Assembly (NCBI RefSeq): GCF_020783335.1 | Contig: NZ_CP086068.1 | Location: forward strand, 4,030,001 to 4,094,000 | Reading direction: 5' to 3' | Source: Mucilaginibacter daejeonensis | GTDB taxonomy: Bacteria; Bacteroidota; Bacteroidia; Sphingobacteriales; Sphingobacteriaceae | Length of the DNA: 64,000 nt | In this document: one piece after another, positions 32,433 through 41,512 of the stretch | Layout of the letters: each line of letters starts with the position of its first letter | How positions within the stretch are numbered: position 1 is the stretch's first letter | Translations under genes and position numbers: made by a program | The notes under the pieces: model-generated | What the model was told of the DNA's origin: nothing | Seen by the model: the letters and a program-made list of their open reading frames with translations, nothing else | Databases searched by the model: none

Positions 32433-33248
32433 ATGAACGACGCCTTATACCATTACATTGACCCAAGTTTTAGCCACCTGGAGGTAGGCCATTACACTTT
32501 GACGCTGTTGCTTGGTGAACAAAGGTTCTCTTTGTCTGTACTTTACGGTCAACAATTGATGGTTTGGCGTAAAGATGCACCGATCGCCGAACTTACTTCG
32601 CCCGGCGAGGTGCAGGAGGTGCTCAACTTTGGTTATCAGGACGTGATCACCGCTGTGCGATCGGCCAACTTTACGCTGGTACCTCAAATAGTATTTGAGG
32701 AAGACGGCATTACAGAAATAGCCCGATTTTTAGACGTGCATGCCACTGATACCGTGATGGCCCAGCCTTTAGACGATAACAATGAGGTGGTGTTCAAGAT
32801 CACCCAAACACAGGCCGAGGCCTTGAACCGCTTTGGTACCGCTCGTACATTGTTCGGTGCAAAAGGTTGGTTAAAGGCTATTGCCAGCGCTCAACCATCA
32901 GGTGATGAGTTGTACGTGAACATCTGCGACGGCCAGTTCGATATCGCCTACTTTCAGAATAGTTCGCTGCAATTGTTCAACACTTTTGAGTTCGGTCATG
33001 AGGATGAGCTGGCCTATTATGCGGCGTTCATCTGTCAGCAACTTAAGCTCGACATGAGCAAAGTCACTTTGATCCTGAGCGGCATGATCGCCGAAGGCAA
33101 CCAACGTTACACTGACCTGCTCTCTACTATGTTCAAGTCGGTGCAGTTGAACACTATTACGGTAGCCAACATACCCGACCGCTTTGCTAAGCACCAATTG
33201 CTGGCAATAACCTCACTGCCATTATGCGCATCATTGGCGGACGCTTAA
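32433..33248 (+). CDS. DUF3822 family protein
   Basis: A 271-residue protein from MNDALYHYIDPSFSHLEVGH; the longer frame from 32370 overlaps the promoter region and is unlikely. The sequence has the look of an ASKHA/actin-like fold, with FDIAYFQNSSLQLFNTFEFG and the C-terminal LSGMIAEGNQRYTDLLSTMF. DUF3822 proteins lie next to rsmD in many Bacteroidota, as here, with a 25-base overlap that implies translational coupling. The function is unknown. A TATTTTTG -7-like site is at 32415-32422. Confidence 0.8.
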   Translation: MNDALYHYIDPSFSHLEVGHYTLTLLLGEQRFSLSVLYGQQLMVWRKDAPIAELTSPGEVQEVLNFGYQDVITAVRSANFTLVPQIVFEEDGITEIARFLDVHATDTVMAQPLDDNNEVVFKITQTQAEALNRFGTARTLFGAKGWLKAIASAQPSGDELYVNICDGQFDIAYFQNSSLQLFNTFEFGHEDELAYYAAFICQQLKLDMSKVTLILSGMIAEGNQRYTDLLSTMFKSVQLNTITVANIPDRFAKHQLLAITSLPLCASLADA

Positions 33249-33781
33249 AAGGGCTTCGGTTAGACCCTCCCAAAAACCTCCCGGTACGGCCTACTACCGA
33301 TATGGCAAAGGAGGCTCTTTTCAATATCCTGCAAAATCAAATAGATCTGGAAGGCATCAAGGTGCTCGACCTGTTCAGCGGGACCGGTAACCTGGCACTT
33401 GAATTTGCATCGCGCTTTGCCCAGAGTGTTACCGCTGTTGACCGTAGCATACACTGCATCAATTACCTTAAAGGTACTGCACGCAAGCACGGACTGACGC
33501 AAATTAGCACGTATAAAGCAGATGTATTTAAGTACCTGGAGATGGAGACAGAACAATATGATCTCATTTTTGCCGACCCTCCGTACGATCTGAGCCGCAT
33601 ACCCGAGATACCCAAGATCATTTTTGAGAAGAACTTGCTACTGCCGGGCGGAATGCTGATCGTTGAGCACCAGTCAATGCAAAACCTGAGCAATCATTTC
33701 AATTTTACCGAGCAACGGCGGTATGGCCATTCGTCATTCTCATTCTTCCATTTGGAAGAGGACGACGATAGCCAAGAATAA
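33224..33781 (+). CDS. rsmD: 16S rRNA (guanine(966)-N(2))-methyltransferase RsmD
   Basis: A 185-residue SAM-dependent methyltransferase. It has MRIIGGRLKGLRLDPPKNLP, RPTTDMAKEALFNIL, motif I VLDLFSGTGNLALEFASR and the catalytic FADPPYDL (DPPY) motif. It methylates G966 of 16S rRNA, near the P site. It overlaps the upstream DUF3822 gene and converges on the pigment cluster with only 5 bases between stops. Confidence 0.94.
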   Translation: MRIIGGRLKGLRLDPPKNLPVRPTTDMAKEALFNILQNQIDLEGIKVLDLFSGTGNLALEFASRFAQSVTAVDRSIHCINYLKGTARKHGLTQISTYKADVFKYLEMETEQYDLIFADPPYDLSRIPEIPKIIFEKNLLLPGGMLIVEHQSMQNLSNHFNFTEQRRYGHSSFSFFHLEEDDDSQE

Positions 33782-33786
33782 TGCGC

Positions 33787-34446
33787 TCACCTATTATTGA
33801 ACACATAACCCACGTATTGACCGTGGTGCGATAATGAAATTGGCTCGGTACTATCAATTCCTGAGCTACTGATCAACGGTATCCCCCGTTCATCTTTTGT
33901 GATCACGGCACTTTGGCCGTAAAGAGTGTGGAGCCTTTCCGTAGCCGCTTCCCTGACCGCAGCGGACAACCCCGCCGGCGAATCGTCATCGGTGAGCAGT
34001 AAACCCCAGCGGATGTTGTTAAAGCTTTGGTCGTTGCTAACGAGGGTATGTATCACTTCCTGTGAGGAGAATGAGCGAAAATAAAGTGTGTGTTTATCAT
34101 GAAGTATGCGACCATGATAGCCTTTATCCGTATCAAATATTCGATCGTTTAGCTCTTTGACTACCGTAACAGATGGTTCCTCTGTAGGTGGAGTAAGATT
34201 TATGACGGTAAACTTGGTAGGCGAGAATACTAAGTGAGGATGGTGTCTTTGAAGAAATTTAAAGGCAGCCTCTTTAGCCGACCATGACAACCATACATAA
34301 TGATGAAGCGGCATGGACTGGTGATATCCCTGTTCATACCGCTCTATCTCAGTGGGGGAAAGTATCCTTTTATAGAAAGCCGGCCGCTCTGTGCGGACCT
34401 TATCAGTATGGGCTAATGATACGATATCATTGCCTGCACTGATCAT
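33787..34446 (-). CDS. 4'-phosphopantetheinyl transferase superfamily protein
   Basis: A 219-residue enzyme with the family motifs GNDIVSL (residues 5-11) and WSAKEAAFKFL. It should transfer phosphopantetheine from CoA to the serine of the two ACPs in this cluster (S41 of the ACP next to it, S43 of the other). It overlaps the preceding ACP gene by 4 bases and is the last gene of the left minus-strand block. Confidence 0.86.
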   Translation of the reverse strand: MISAGNDIVSLAHTDKVRTERPAFYKRILSPTEIERYEQGYHQSMPLHHYVWLSWSAKEAAFKFLQRHHPHLVFSPTKFTVINLTPPTEEPSVTVVKELNDRIFDTDKGYHGRILHDKHTLYFRSFSSQEVIHTLVSNDQSFNNIRWGLLLTDDDSPAGLSAAVREAATERLHTLYGQSAVITKDERGIPLISSSGIDSTEPISLSHHGQYVGYVFNNR

Positions 34447-34700
34447 GCTTTTTCATTTAGCTTTTCGCTGATCACGTCGATACAAGTACCTACGTTCATC
34501 ATCTTATCGGCCGAATCATAATCGATCTCGATATCATATTTGGCTTCCGCATCAATAATGATATCGACCAGGTTGGCCGAGTTGATCTGCAGATCTTTAA
34601 GCAGGTCAGTATCATCGTTCATCTCGGCAAGTTTATCTTTATGAGTAGTGTATGGTGAGATAACTATTTTAAGTTCATCTAATATCTCTTGTCTTGTCAT
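34443..34700 (-). CDS. Acyl carrier protein (left block)
   Basis: An 85-residue ACP with helices typical of the fold and the attachment site LQINSANLVDIIID, S41. The motif is NSANLVD instead of the usual DSLxxVE, so it is a divergent ACP of the kind found in aryl polyene and resorcinol clusters. It follows the ketosynthase gene directly and overlaps the transferase gene. Confidence 0.88.
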   Translation of the reverse strand: MTRQEILDELKIVISPYTTHKDKLAEMNDDTDLLKDLQINSANLVDIIIDAEAKYDIEIDYDSADKMMNVGTCIDVISEKLNEKA

Positions 34701-35972
34701 TTATTGAGTGTATTTACTTAAGATCAAACACGAGTTAACATCGCCAAAGCCAAAATTGGCTTTAGCTACAATATTAACTTCTTTTTTTATCATTTCGGTA
34801 GGAATATTGTTCAAACTTACCAGATCAGTGATGGCCGGGTTAGGGTCCTCGAAGTTGATGTTGGGGTGAACGAAACCATGCACGATCTGTAATACCGATG
34901 CCACCGCCTCGATCGATCCGGCCGCGCTGAGCGAGTGACCGATCATTGATTTTACGGAATTGATGAGCGGAAAGTTGTCGCCCCTGCGGCCCAGGGCCTG
35001 TACCCAGTTCTGTATCTCCTGCCTGTCGGCATTAGTGGCGGTAAGATGACCGCTGATGAGGTCGATATCATTAGTATGAACACCCGACCTTTCAATAGCC
35101 TCGGTGACGCAGCGCACCACTCCTACCGAATTTGCGGCCGTCATGGTGCCGCCCAAACGTTGCCCGCCAGAGTTGGTGGCACCACCCAATATCTCAGCGT
35201 AAATGTGAGCGCCACGCTCTAACGCTACATCCAGGTCTTCCAATATCATGGCACCGGCACCTGATCCCGGGACAAAGCCTCCGGCAGTAGCACTCATGGG
35301 TCTTGATGCTCGCTCGGGCTCGTCATTGAACTTGCGTGACAGTACGCGCATCGAATCAAATGCGCCGTATACGTAGGTGTCCACATGCTCAGCGCTACCC
35401 ACCAGCATGCGTGGTGCATAACCATGTTTAATATACTCGTAGCCCATTAAAATGGCCTGCGTACCTGTGGCACATGCGGCCGAATTGGTCATCACCTTAT
35501 TGGCCAGCCCTAACCTGCCCGATATATAGGAGGTCACACTGCTATTCATGGCCTGTTCCACCACACGTGACCCTAATTTCTTTACCTCTTTGTTATCTAC
35601 CCGGGTGATCACATTCTTCATGGCCTCGGTATCGGCCACACTGTTCCCGAATATGCAACCGGTATCCCAGCGCGGCTCAACGGTCTCACGCTCCAAGCCT
35701 GCATCGGCCCAGGCATCAAGCGCGGCAACAAGGCCATAACCTATGTTGGTCCCTTTGAGGCCGTGCAGCACCACTTCCGAAATGTAATCTTTCAGGATAC
35801 TCCACTCAAAGGCAGGCATACCCGCTACCTGGCAGCTAAAATTAAGCTCACGGTAATGCGGCATGAATTTAATGCCTGAAGTACCCTGTTGTAAAGAGTT
35901 CAGAAAGGCTGGGATGCCCACCCCATTGGGCGATACCACACCCATACCGGTGATCACAACGCGCTTAGCCAT
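34701..35972 (-). CDS. Beta-ketoacyl-ACP synthase (FabF-like, left block)
   Basis: A 423-residue ketosynthase. The start MAKRVVITGMGVVSPNGVGI at 35972 was preferred over 36035, because the longer frame runs far into the upstream dehydratase gene. The catalytic triad is present: C167 (SAACATG), His in SGHLTATNADRQEI and His in SMIGHSLSAAGSIE. It should extend the acyl chain for the resorcinol half of the pigment. It overlaps the dehydratase gene by 8 bases. Confidence 0.9.
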   Translation of the reverse strand: MAKRVVITGMGVVSPNGVGIPAFLNSLQQGTSGIKFMPHYRELNFSCQVAGMPAFEWSILKDYISEVVLHGLKGTNIGYGLVAALDAWADAGLERETVEPRWDTGCIFGNSVADTEAMKNVITRVDNKEVKKLGSRVVEQAMNSSVTSYISGRLGLANKVMTNSAACATGTQAILMGYEYIKHGYAPRMLVGSAEHVDTYVYGAFDSMRVLSRKFNDEPERASRPMSATAGGFVPGSGAGAMILEDLDVALERGAHIYAEILGGATNSGGQRLGGTMTAANSVGVVRCVTEAIERSGVHTNDIDLISGHLTATNADRQEIQNWVQALGRRGDNFPLINSVKSMIGHSLSAAGSIEAVASVLQIVHGFVHPNINFEDPNPAITDLVSLNNIPTEMIKKEVNIVAKANFGFGDVNSCLILSKYTQ

Positions 35973-36435
35973 TATTCTTTTTGATATCGATCTTTTTAAT
36001 GATGCCCGAGAACGTTCCTCTTGCCACCAGTTCATGTTGACCGTCGAACATCTCTACTTGGCACTTTAATTTACCAAAGCGGAAATATTGTTTTTTGGAT
36101 ATTACGGTCACTTTCTGACCGGGTAACACCATTTTAAAGAACGACACATCGGTCGACGTGAGGAGCGGATACATCGAGGCGTCATCCGTATAACTGTGGT
36201 CGGTCTCCTTCATGATCAGGAATATCCCTAACACCACTAAACCGATCTGCGCCATGATCTCAGTAATGATCACGCCCGGGGTCACCGGGTTGTCTTCAAA
36301 ATGATCCTCGTAAAAAAAGGCATCATGCCTCAGCGTATAATCACCTTGAACACCGTCCTCGCTCAATGCCGATATGTTGTCCACAAAACGGAAAGACGAT
36401 TTATAAGGAAGATGGTTTAGTATAAGATCTGTCAT
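35965..36435 (-). CDS. FabZ-like 3-hydroxyacyl-ACP dehydratase (left block)
   Basis: A 156-residue hotdog-fold protein. The active-site segment YEDHFEDNPVTPGVIITEIM has the catalytic His and the Glu in the usual places, so it should be active. It likely removes water from 3-hydroxyacyl-ACP during chain building. It lies between the reductase and ketosynthase genes. Confidence 0.85.
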   Translation of the reverse strand: MTDLILNHLPYKSSFRFVDNISALSEDGVQGDYTLRHDAFFYEDHFEDNPVTPGVIITEIMAQIGLVVLGIFLIMKETDHSYTDDASMYPLLTSTDVSFFKMVLPGQKVTVISKKQYFRFGKLKCQVEMFDGQHELVARGTFSGIIKKIDIKKNNG

Positions 36436-36456
36436 ACGTAAAAGCAGTAGTGTGTA

Positions 36457-37266
36457 TCAGTTGCAATGTTCGCCGCCGTCAACGTGTATCAGGGCACCGT
36501 TGATCCAAAATGCCTCAGCCATACAAAGGAGATATATAACATTCGCAACGTCTTCCGGTTTGGTGATACGCCCCATCGGGTTGCGGGTCTCCCCTATCTC
36601 GATCAGCTTATCACTGCCTGGAATCTTTTTCAATGATGCGGTAGCGGTGATACCGGCTTGGATCACGTTCGTCTTTAAGCCGTAAGGTGCAAATTCCACG
36701 GCCATGTATTTAGCCAGGCTCTCTAACGATGATTTGGCTAGTGATATAGCGGCATAGCCCTCCCAAACCTTATGCGCCCCCTCGCTGGTGAGTCCGATCA
36801 CTCTCGCATCGGGCTGAAAAAGATCATGCTGAAGCAACGATCTGGTCCAATCCAACAAACTGTTGGACATAGCATAGGTGGTCATTTGTATATCCTCGGC
36901 CGATAGCGTACTCAATGTATCAGCATTCTTATCTTCGGTCACCAAGGGCTTCAGGTTCCCGCGCGCTATGCTGTGTAACAACAGCTTTACACTATGTTTA
37001 GGTGCGGTCTCCTGGAACTTTTCAAGGAATCGCTCCCGACCTGAGGTTTCCAGAGCGTTGATGTTGAAAGGCAGTATAGTCACCATGCATTCTTGCGCCA
37101 AGGCATCAAGCTTTTGGAGCAGTGGCTTTTCAGTAAAGGCTGGTTCGCGGTACAGCAGTGCAACGTTCATGCCGTTACGGGCCAGTTTTTCGACCGTTGC
37201 ATGGCCAAATCCACTGGAACCACCCAGTATGACCGCCCACTGATCTGCAAATAACTTATTACTCAT
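36457..37266 (-). CDS. FabI-like short-chain dehydrogenase (enoyl-ACP reductase type)
   Basis: A 269-residue SDR with the N-terminal nucleotide site LGGSSGFGHATVEKL and the catalytic pair spaced Y-x6-K (YAAISLAK), the FabI spacing, not the classical Y-x3-K. The C-terminus ends WINGALIHVDGGEHCN. It likely reduces enoyl-ACP so that the left block makes a saturated chain, in contrast to the polyene block, which has only FabG. It is the first gene of its block and divergent from the DarA block. Confidence 0.82.
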   Translation of the reverse strand: MSNKLFADQWAVILGGSSGFGHATVEKLARNGMNVALLYREPAFTEKPLLQKLDALAQECMVTILPFNINALETSGRERFLEKFQETAPKHSVKLLLHSIARGNLKPLVTEDKNADTLSTLSAEDIQMTTYAMSNSLLDWTRSLLQHDLFQPDARVIGLTSEGAHKVWEGYAAISLAKSSLESLAKYMAVEFAPYGLKTNVIQAGITATASLKKIPGSDKLIEIGETRNPMGRITKPEDVANVIYLLCMAEAFWINGALIHVDGGEHCN

Positions 37267-37484
37267 CCGTAGCTAAACTTTAAACCTTAATGGCCTTTGC
37301 GTGTCTTGCTTTGGTGATCAACTACAGCGGAATCGCAATAACGCAACCCCAAAGTAAGCGAAAGTAAATGGATCTTAAGGCATTTATATCGCATTTGTTG
37401 CTTCACACCGCATCAGGTAACAGGTAAGATAAGAAAGCACTTACAAATACGTACCTGATACGGCTTATGTACTGATAATTAATT

Positions 37485-38003
37485 ATGTTTGGTAACATGA
37501 ATTTTAAGCGTGGAGCAGCGCCGATCTTTGCTGCTCTTATATGGATAGGTGCCGGGGCGATAAATAAAGCTGTCGCCCAGGAAAGATTTGATAAAGCGGC
37601 CTTTTACAAGGTAATGGAGGCTGGCGAATTAAAAGACATCAATGATGAGATCGATGTGGTTAAGGCATCGGCGCTTAAAGAGAACGATAAAAAAGGTTAC
37701 GAAGGTGTGTTGCTGATGCGTAAGGCAGGCAAAGTGAAGGTCCCTGCGCACAAACTGAACCTTTTTAGGGAAGGTGCTTATAAATTAGAGAACGCCCTGA
37801 AGAATGATACCGACAACGCCGAGTTCCATTTTTTAAGATTGACCATACAAGAGAATGTACCCAAGATCGTGCATTATCGCAAGGATATAGAGAAGGACAA
37901 ACAGCATGTGATCAGGAATTACAAGAGCCAGCCTGATGTTGTAAAAGCAGCCATAAACAGCTACTGCAAAATTTCAAAAACACTACATGCCGAAGATCTT
38001 TAA
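37485..38003 (+). CDS. Unknown secreted protein of the pigment cluster
   Basis: A 172-residue protein with an N-terminal signal peptide (cleavage probably after AVAQ; the start may be 37497) and a helical, charged mature part (FYKVMEAGELKDINDEIDVV, YKLENALKNDTDNAEFHFLR). It is the first gene of the DarA/DarB block and is probably in the same transcript. The family is not recognised; a periplasmic helper role in pigment placement is possible. Confidence 0.68.
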   Translation: MFGNMNFKRGAAPIFAALIWIGAGAINKAVAQERFDKAAFYKVMEAGELKDINDEIDVVKASALKENDKKGYEGVLLMRKAGKVKVPAHKLNLFREGAYKLENALKNDTDNAEFHFLRLTIQENVPKIVHYRKDIEKDKQHVIRNYKSQPDVVKAAINSYCKISKTLHAEDL

Positions 38004-38015
38004 CTTTGCTGCAAA

Positions 38016-38921
38016 ATGCATAAGCGGATTTTAGCCATATACTTCACGCAATCGGGACAAATGGGGCAAATTATTGATGCCTTCACTGCTCCGTTGGTCG
38101 AGGCTGGTGCCTTGGTAGATAAGGTGTCGTATAGAACGGTTTCCGACTATGACTTCCCGTGGACAGGTAGCCGCTTTTTTTCGGTTATGCCATCATGCGT
38201 ATTGAGTATACCAGAGGCCGTAAAGCCGATCAGCTATCAGTACGAACATTACGACCTGGTCATCTTGGGCTATCAACCATGGTTCTTGTCGCCCAGTATA
38301 CCTACCAACTCTTTGCTGAACGATCCGCATTTCAGGAAGCTGATCAAGGATACACCGGTAGTGACCATCAGTGCAGCGCGCAATATGTGGGTCAACGCTT
38401 ACGTGCGGGTCAGGATGGCGTTGCACAACGCTGGTGCTAAATTGGTAGGGAATATCGCTTTGGTCGATAAGCATCCCAATGTGGTGAGCTTTGTTACCAT
38501 TTTTTACTGGATGTTATCAGGTAAAAAGGACCGCTACCTGAACATTTTCCCTAAACCGGGTGTTGCCGATGATGACATTGCGCACACCAAGGTATATGGC
38601 CAGATCGTGAACGAACATCTCGAGAACGATGACCTTGATAACCTGCAAGCGGCACTCTTGAAAGAGAAAGCTGTAGTGATCAAGTATCCGCTCATGTTCA
38701 CTGAGGCCCGGGCCAAGCCAATATTTGCGGCCTGGGCAAAATTTATTTCGAAACGCAAGCACAAGACCCCATGGTTAAGTGTTTTCAAATATTACCTTTT
38801 TATAGCGCTGTTCTTGGGAGCGCCTATATTGTTGACGCTGGATGCGATATTTTTGCGTCCGTTTTTTCCAAAGCGTATCAACCGAACAAAATTGAGATAT
38901 TTACAAGTTGCTAATCTTTAA
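38016..38921 (+). CDS. darA: Dialkylresorcinol condensing enzyme DarA
   Basis: A 301-residue protein whose N-terminus resembles a flavodoxin-like fold (MHKRILAIYFTQSGQMGQII), with two hydrophobic stretches near the C-terminus (YYLFIALFLGAPILLTLDAI). It matches the family annotated as DarA in flexirubin and dialkylresorcinol clusters, which joins two beta-keto acyl units to a cyclohexanedione/resorcinol ring together with DarB. It is followed by darB after 5 bases, the expected pair. Confidence 0.85.
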   Translation: MHKRILAIYFTQSGQMGQIIDAFTAPLVEAGALVDKVSYRTVSDYDFPWTGSRFFSVMPSCVLSIPEAVKPISYQYEHYDLVILGYQPWFLSPSIPTNSLLNDPHFRKLIKDTPVVTISAARNMWVNAYVRVRMALHNAGAKLVGNIALVDKHPNVVSFVTIFYWMLSGKKDRYLNIFPKPGVADDDIAHTKVYGQIVNEHLENDDLDNLQAALLKEKAVVIKYPLMFTEARAKPIFAAWAKFISKRKHKTPWLSVFKYYLFIALFLGAPILLTLDAIFLRPFFPKRINRTKLRYLQVANL

Positions 38922-38926
38922 AGTAC

Positions 38927-40072
38927 ATGTCTAACAACGTTTATATTAATCATACCTCCGCTTATTTTCCGAACGACCCTGTGTCGAACGATGAGATGGA
39001 GGAGTACTTAGGTTACATCAACAATAAGCCGTCGAAATCAAAAAAGATCGTGCTCCGCAATAACGGTATCACCAATCGTTATTATGCTTTAAATAAGGAA
39101 CGTAAAAGCACTCATACCAACGCGCAAATGACCGCTGAGGCCATTAAGGCGCTTTTTAGCGACCAACCTGACAAGATCAGGGAGGTACAGTTATTGGCTT
39201 GCGGTACATCATCGCCCGATCAGGTGATGCCCAGCCACGGTGTAATGACCCACGGCCAGGTGCCAGAGATAGGCAGCATTGAGGTGGTATCGCCTGCCGG
39301 TGTTTGCTGTGCAGGTATGCATGCTTTAAAATATGCTTACTTAGCCATTAAAGCAGGCGACACCAAAAAAGCGGTAGCTACAGGTTCTGAGCGCTTTTCG
39401 GGCTTGCTGGTGTCTGATGTGTTCGAAGAAGAGAGCCAAAAGCTGATCGAGATGGAGGCTAACCCCTACATCGCGTTCTCTAAAGAGTTTCTGCGCTGGA
39501 TGTTGTCTGACGGAGCTTCGGCGTTCCTGTTAAGCGACACCCCTAACCCTGAAGGCCAGTCGTTACGGATCGATTGGATCGAAGGGGTATCATACGCCAA
39601 CGACATGAACACTTGTATGTATATGGGTGGTGAGAAACAGGCCGACGGTTCTTTGAAAGGCTTTATGGACTTCACCCCTGAGGAGATCATGAACCAGTCG
39701 ATCTTTAGCGTGAAACAGGATATTAGCCTGCTGAGCGATAATATCGTTCCTCGCGGCGGCCAAAAGATCAAAGAGATATTTGAACGCAAAGGACTTACCG
39801 CTGATGACATCGATTGGTTCCTTCCACATATATCCAGCAACTTTTTCCGCAGTAAGATCTATGATATGATCCAGGAGTACGGCGGCGGCATCCCTTACGA
39901 TAAATGGTTCATCAACCTGTACACCGTAGGTAACGTTGGCGCGGCATCGATATACTTGATGATCAATGAGCTGTTCAACAGTGGCAAGCTAAAAAAGGGC
40001 GAACGTATTTTATTATTAGTACCTGAAAGCGCGCGTTTTTCGTATATGTATGCGATGCTGACCGTAGTTTAG
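38927..40072 (+). CDS. darB: Ketosynthase III-type DarB
   Basis: A 381-residue thiolase-fold enzyme with the FabH-type triad C128 (GVCCAGMHALKY), H301 (FLPHISSNFF) and N336 (YTVGNVGAASIY). In the Dar pathway it condenses a beta-keto acyl thioester with a second acyl unit before ring closure. It is partnered with darA just upstream. FabH itself is excluded because of the extended insertions and the context. Confidence 0.9.
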   Translation: MSNNVYINHTSAYFPNDPVSNDEMEEYLGYINNKPSKSKKIVLRNNGITNRYYALNKERKSTHTNAQMTAEAIKALFSDQPDKIREVQLLACGTSSPDQVMPSHGVMTHGQVPEIGSIEVVSPAGVCCAGMHALKYAYLAIKAGDTKKAVATGSERFSGLLVSDVFEEESQKLIEMEANPYIAFSKEFLRWMLSDGASAFLLSDTPNPEGQSLRIDWIEGVSYANDMNTCMYMGGEKQADGSLKGFMDFTPEEIMNQSIFSVKQDISLLSDNIVPRGGQKIKEIFERKGLTADDIDWFLPHISSNFFRSKIYDMIQEYGGGIPYDKWFINLYTVGNVGAASIYLMINELFNSGKLKKGERILLLVPESARFSYMYAMLTVV

Positions 40073-40095
40073 ATCGCTGGCGGTAAAAAGACAAG

Positions 40096-40509
40096 ATGAA
40101 GAAGGACGAGATACCACAAGACCCGGGCGCCCTTGGCCGTATCACCAAAGAGGTTTGTTATGCTACTGATGCCAGCGGCAAATACACTACCGAGCTGAGC
40201 AGCGGCTGGGATGTCAAGATACAGGCACTTAATGTAGCTTGGGAAGATATCGACAAGCGCATTGCAGTGGCTAAGCAAAAGGTATTGGATGGCCAGGCCA
40301 GCCCGATCTATTTCTTTATGGAATATAGGCTAATGGACGTTGCCCTTGTGGCCGACTATACCGGCTTTTGGCAATGGCAGGTAAAAAGACATTTAAAACC
40401 TGAGGTATTCAAGGGCCTTAATGATACAAAACTTCAGAAGTACGCGCTGGCATTTAACACCACCGTAGATGATCTGAGAACCATGACCGTGCACGATGAC
40501 CGAGTTTGA
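40096..40509 (+). CDS. Unknown protein of the pigment cluster
   Basis: A 137-residue soluble helical protein (KEVCYATDASGKYTTELSSG, ASPIYFFMEYRLMDVALVAD, YTGFWQWQVKRHLKPEVF). The middle and end look like a helix-turn-helix-like or adaptor fold, but no family is recognised. It lies between darB and the BtrH-like gene and overlaps the latter by 14 bases, so it is part of the same transcript. Confidence 0.7.
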   Translation: MKKDEIPQDPGALGRITKEVCYATDASGKYTTELSSGWDVKIQALNVAWEDIDKRIAVAKQKVLDGQASPIYFFMEYRLMDVALVADYTGFWQWQVKRHLKPEVFKGLNDTKLQKYALAFNTTVDDLRTMTVHDDRV

Positions 40510-41512
40510 ACACCATCAGGCGGCTCATTGCGAATCGGGCGTAACGCGTGACCTGTTAAATACCCGTACGAACGGCAAACTGACAGAACCTCTTGTTTTT
40601 GGTATCGGGGCAGGCCTCTTTTTTGCTAACATCCCGTTCATCAAGATTAATCACGGTCCGGCCATCGCATTCCGCACGTTACCGGGTCATATATTCAGGC
40701 GTACCTGCCGCTCACTGGGCATACCGGTGGTACGCAAAAAGTTCTTTTCTAAGGAACGCGCAAAGGCATTTTTGGATGAATGCCTGGCCAACGGGCAACC
40801 GGTAGGCTGCCAAGTAGGCGTTTACTATCTACCCTATTTCCCACGTGAGTACCGCTTCCATTTCAACGGCCATAACCTGGTGGTTTACGGGCGCAAAGGC
40901 GAGGATTACCTCATCAGCGACCCCATCATGGAGAATGCCACCACTTTGGGCAGTTATGAGCTGGAGCGCGTTCGTTTTGCTAAAGGAGCGCTAGCGCCCA
41001 ATGGCCAGATCTACTACCCAAAAGGAGATGTAGAATTGAGCGACGACCGCATCAAGCGATCGATCGTTAAGGGTATCAAAAAGAACGTTTACAACATGCT
41101 GCAGATACCAGGCAGCTTTGCAGGGATCAGCGGCATATGTAACACCGGCAAAAAGATCAAAAAGTGGCGTGATCAGTTAGGCTTGGAAAAGGCAAAGCTG
41201 TATCTGGCTCAATTGGTGCGCATGCAAGAGGAGATCGGTACCGGTGGTGGCGGTTTTCGTTATATTTATGCAGCTTTTTTGCAGGAAGCCGATGCTTACT
41301 TACCCGGTCATGGCCTGATCGAAATATCCAAGATGTTCACTCAAGCCGGTGATATGTGGCGCACGGCCGCTGTGCATGCGGCTGGTATCTATAAAGGCCG
41401 GTTGAGCAGTCAGGAAGATTTTGACGTGATGGGTGACCACCTGATCCGTATAGCTGATGTTGAACAACAAGCTTTTGAAAGTTTGAAGAAGATAAAATGG
41501 CAGATCAGTTAG
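40496..41512 (+). CDS. BtrH N-terminal domain / DUF4872-like protein
   Basis: A 338-residue protein that starts MTEFEHHQAAHCESGVTRDL. The early Cys (C12) after HH...H, the GHNLVVYGRKGEDYLISDPI segment and the C-terminal helical region fit the BtrH_N family, whose founder acyl-transfers from an ACP in butirosin synthesis through a papain-like Cys/His site. Here it could release or transfer an ACP-bound acyl chain, for example esterify the two halves of the pigment (inference). It overlaps both neighbours. Confidence 0.78.
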   Translation: MTEFEHHQAAHCESGVTRDLLNTRTNGKLTEPLVFGIGAGLFFANIPFIKINHGPAIAFRTLPGHIFRRTCRSLGIPVVRKKFFSKERAKAFLDECLANGQPVGCQVGVYYLPYFPREYRFHFNGHNLVVYGRKGEDYLISDPIMENATTLGSYELERVRFAKGALAPNGQIYYPKGDVELSDDRIKRSIVKGIKKNVYNMLQIPGSFAGISGICNTGKKIKKWRDQLGLEKAKLYLAQLVRMQEEIGTGGGGFRYIYAAFLQEADAYLPGHGLIEISKMFTQAGDMWRTAAVHAAGIYKGRLSSQEDFDVMGDHLIRIADVEQQAFESLKKIKWQIS

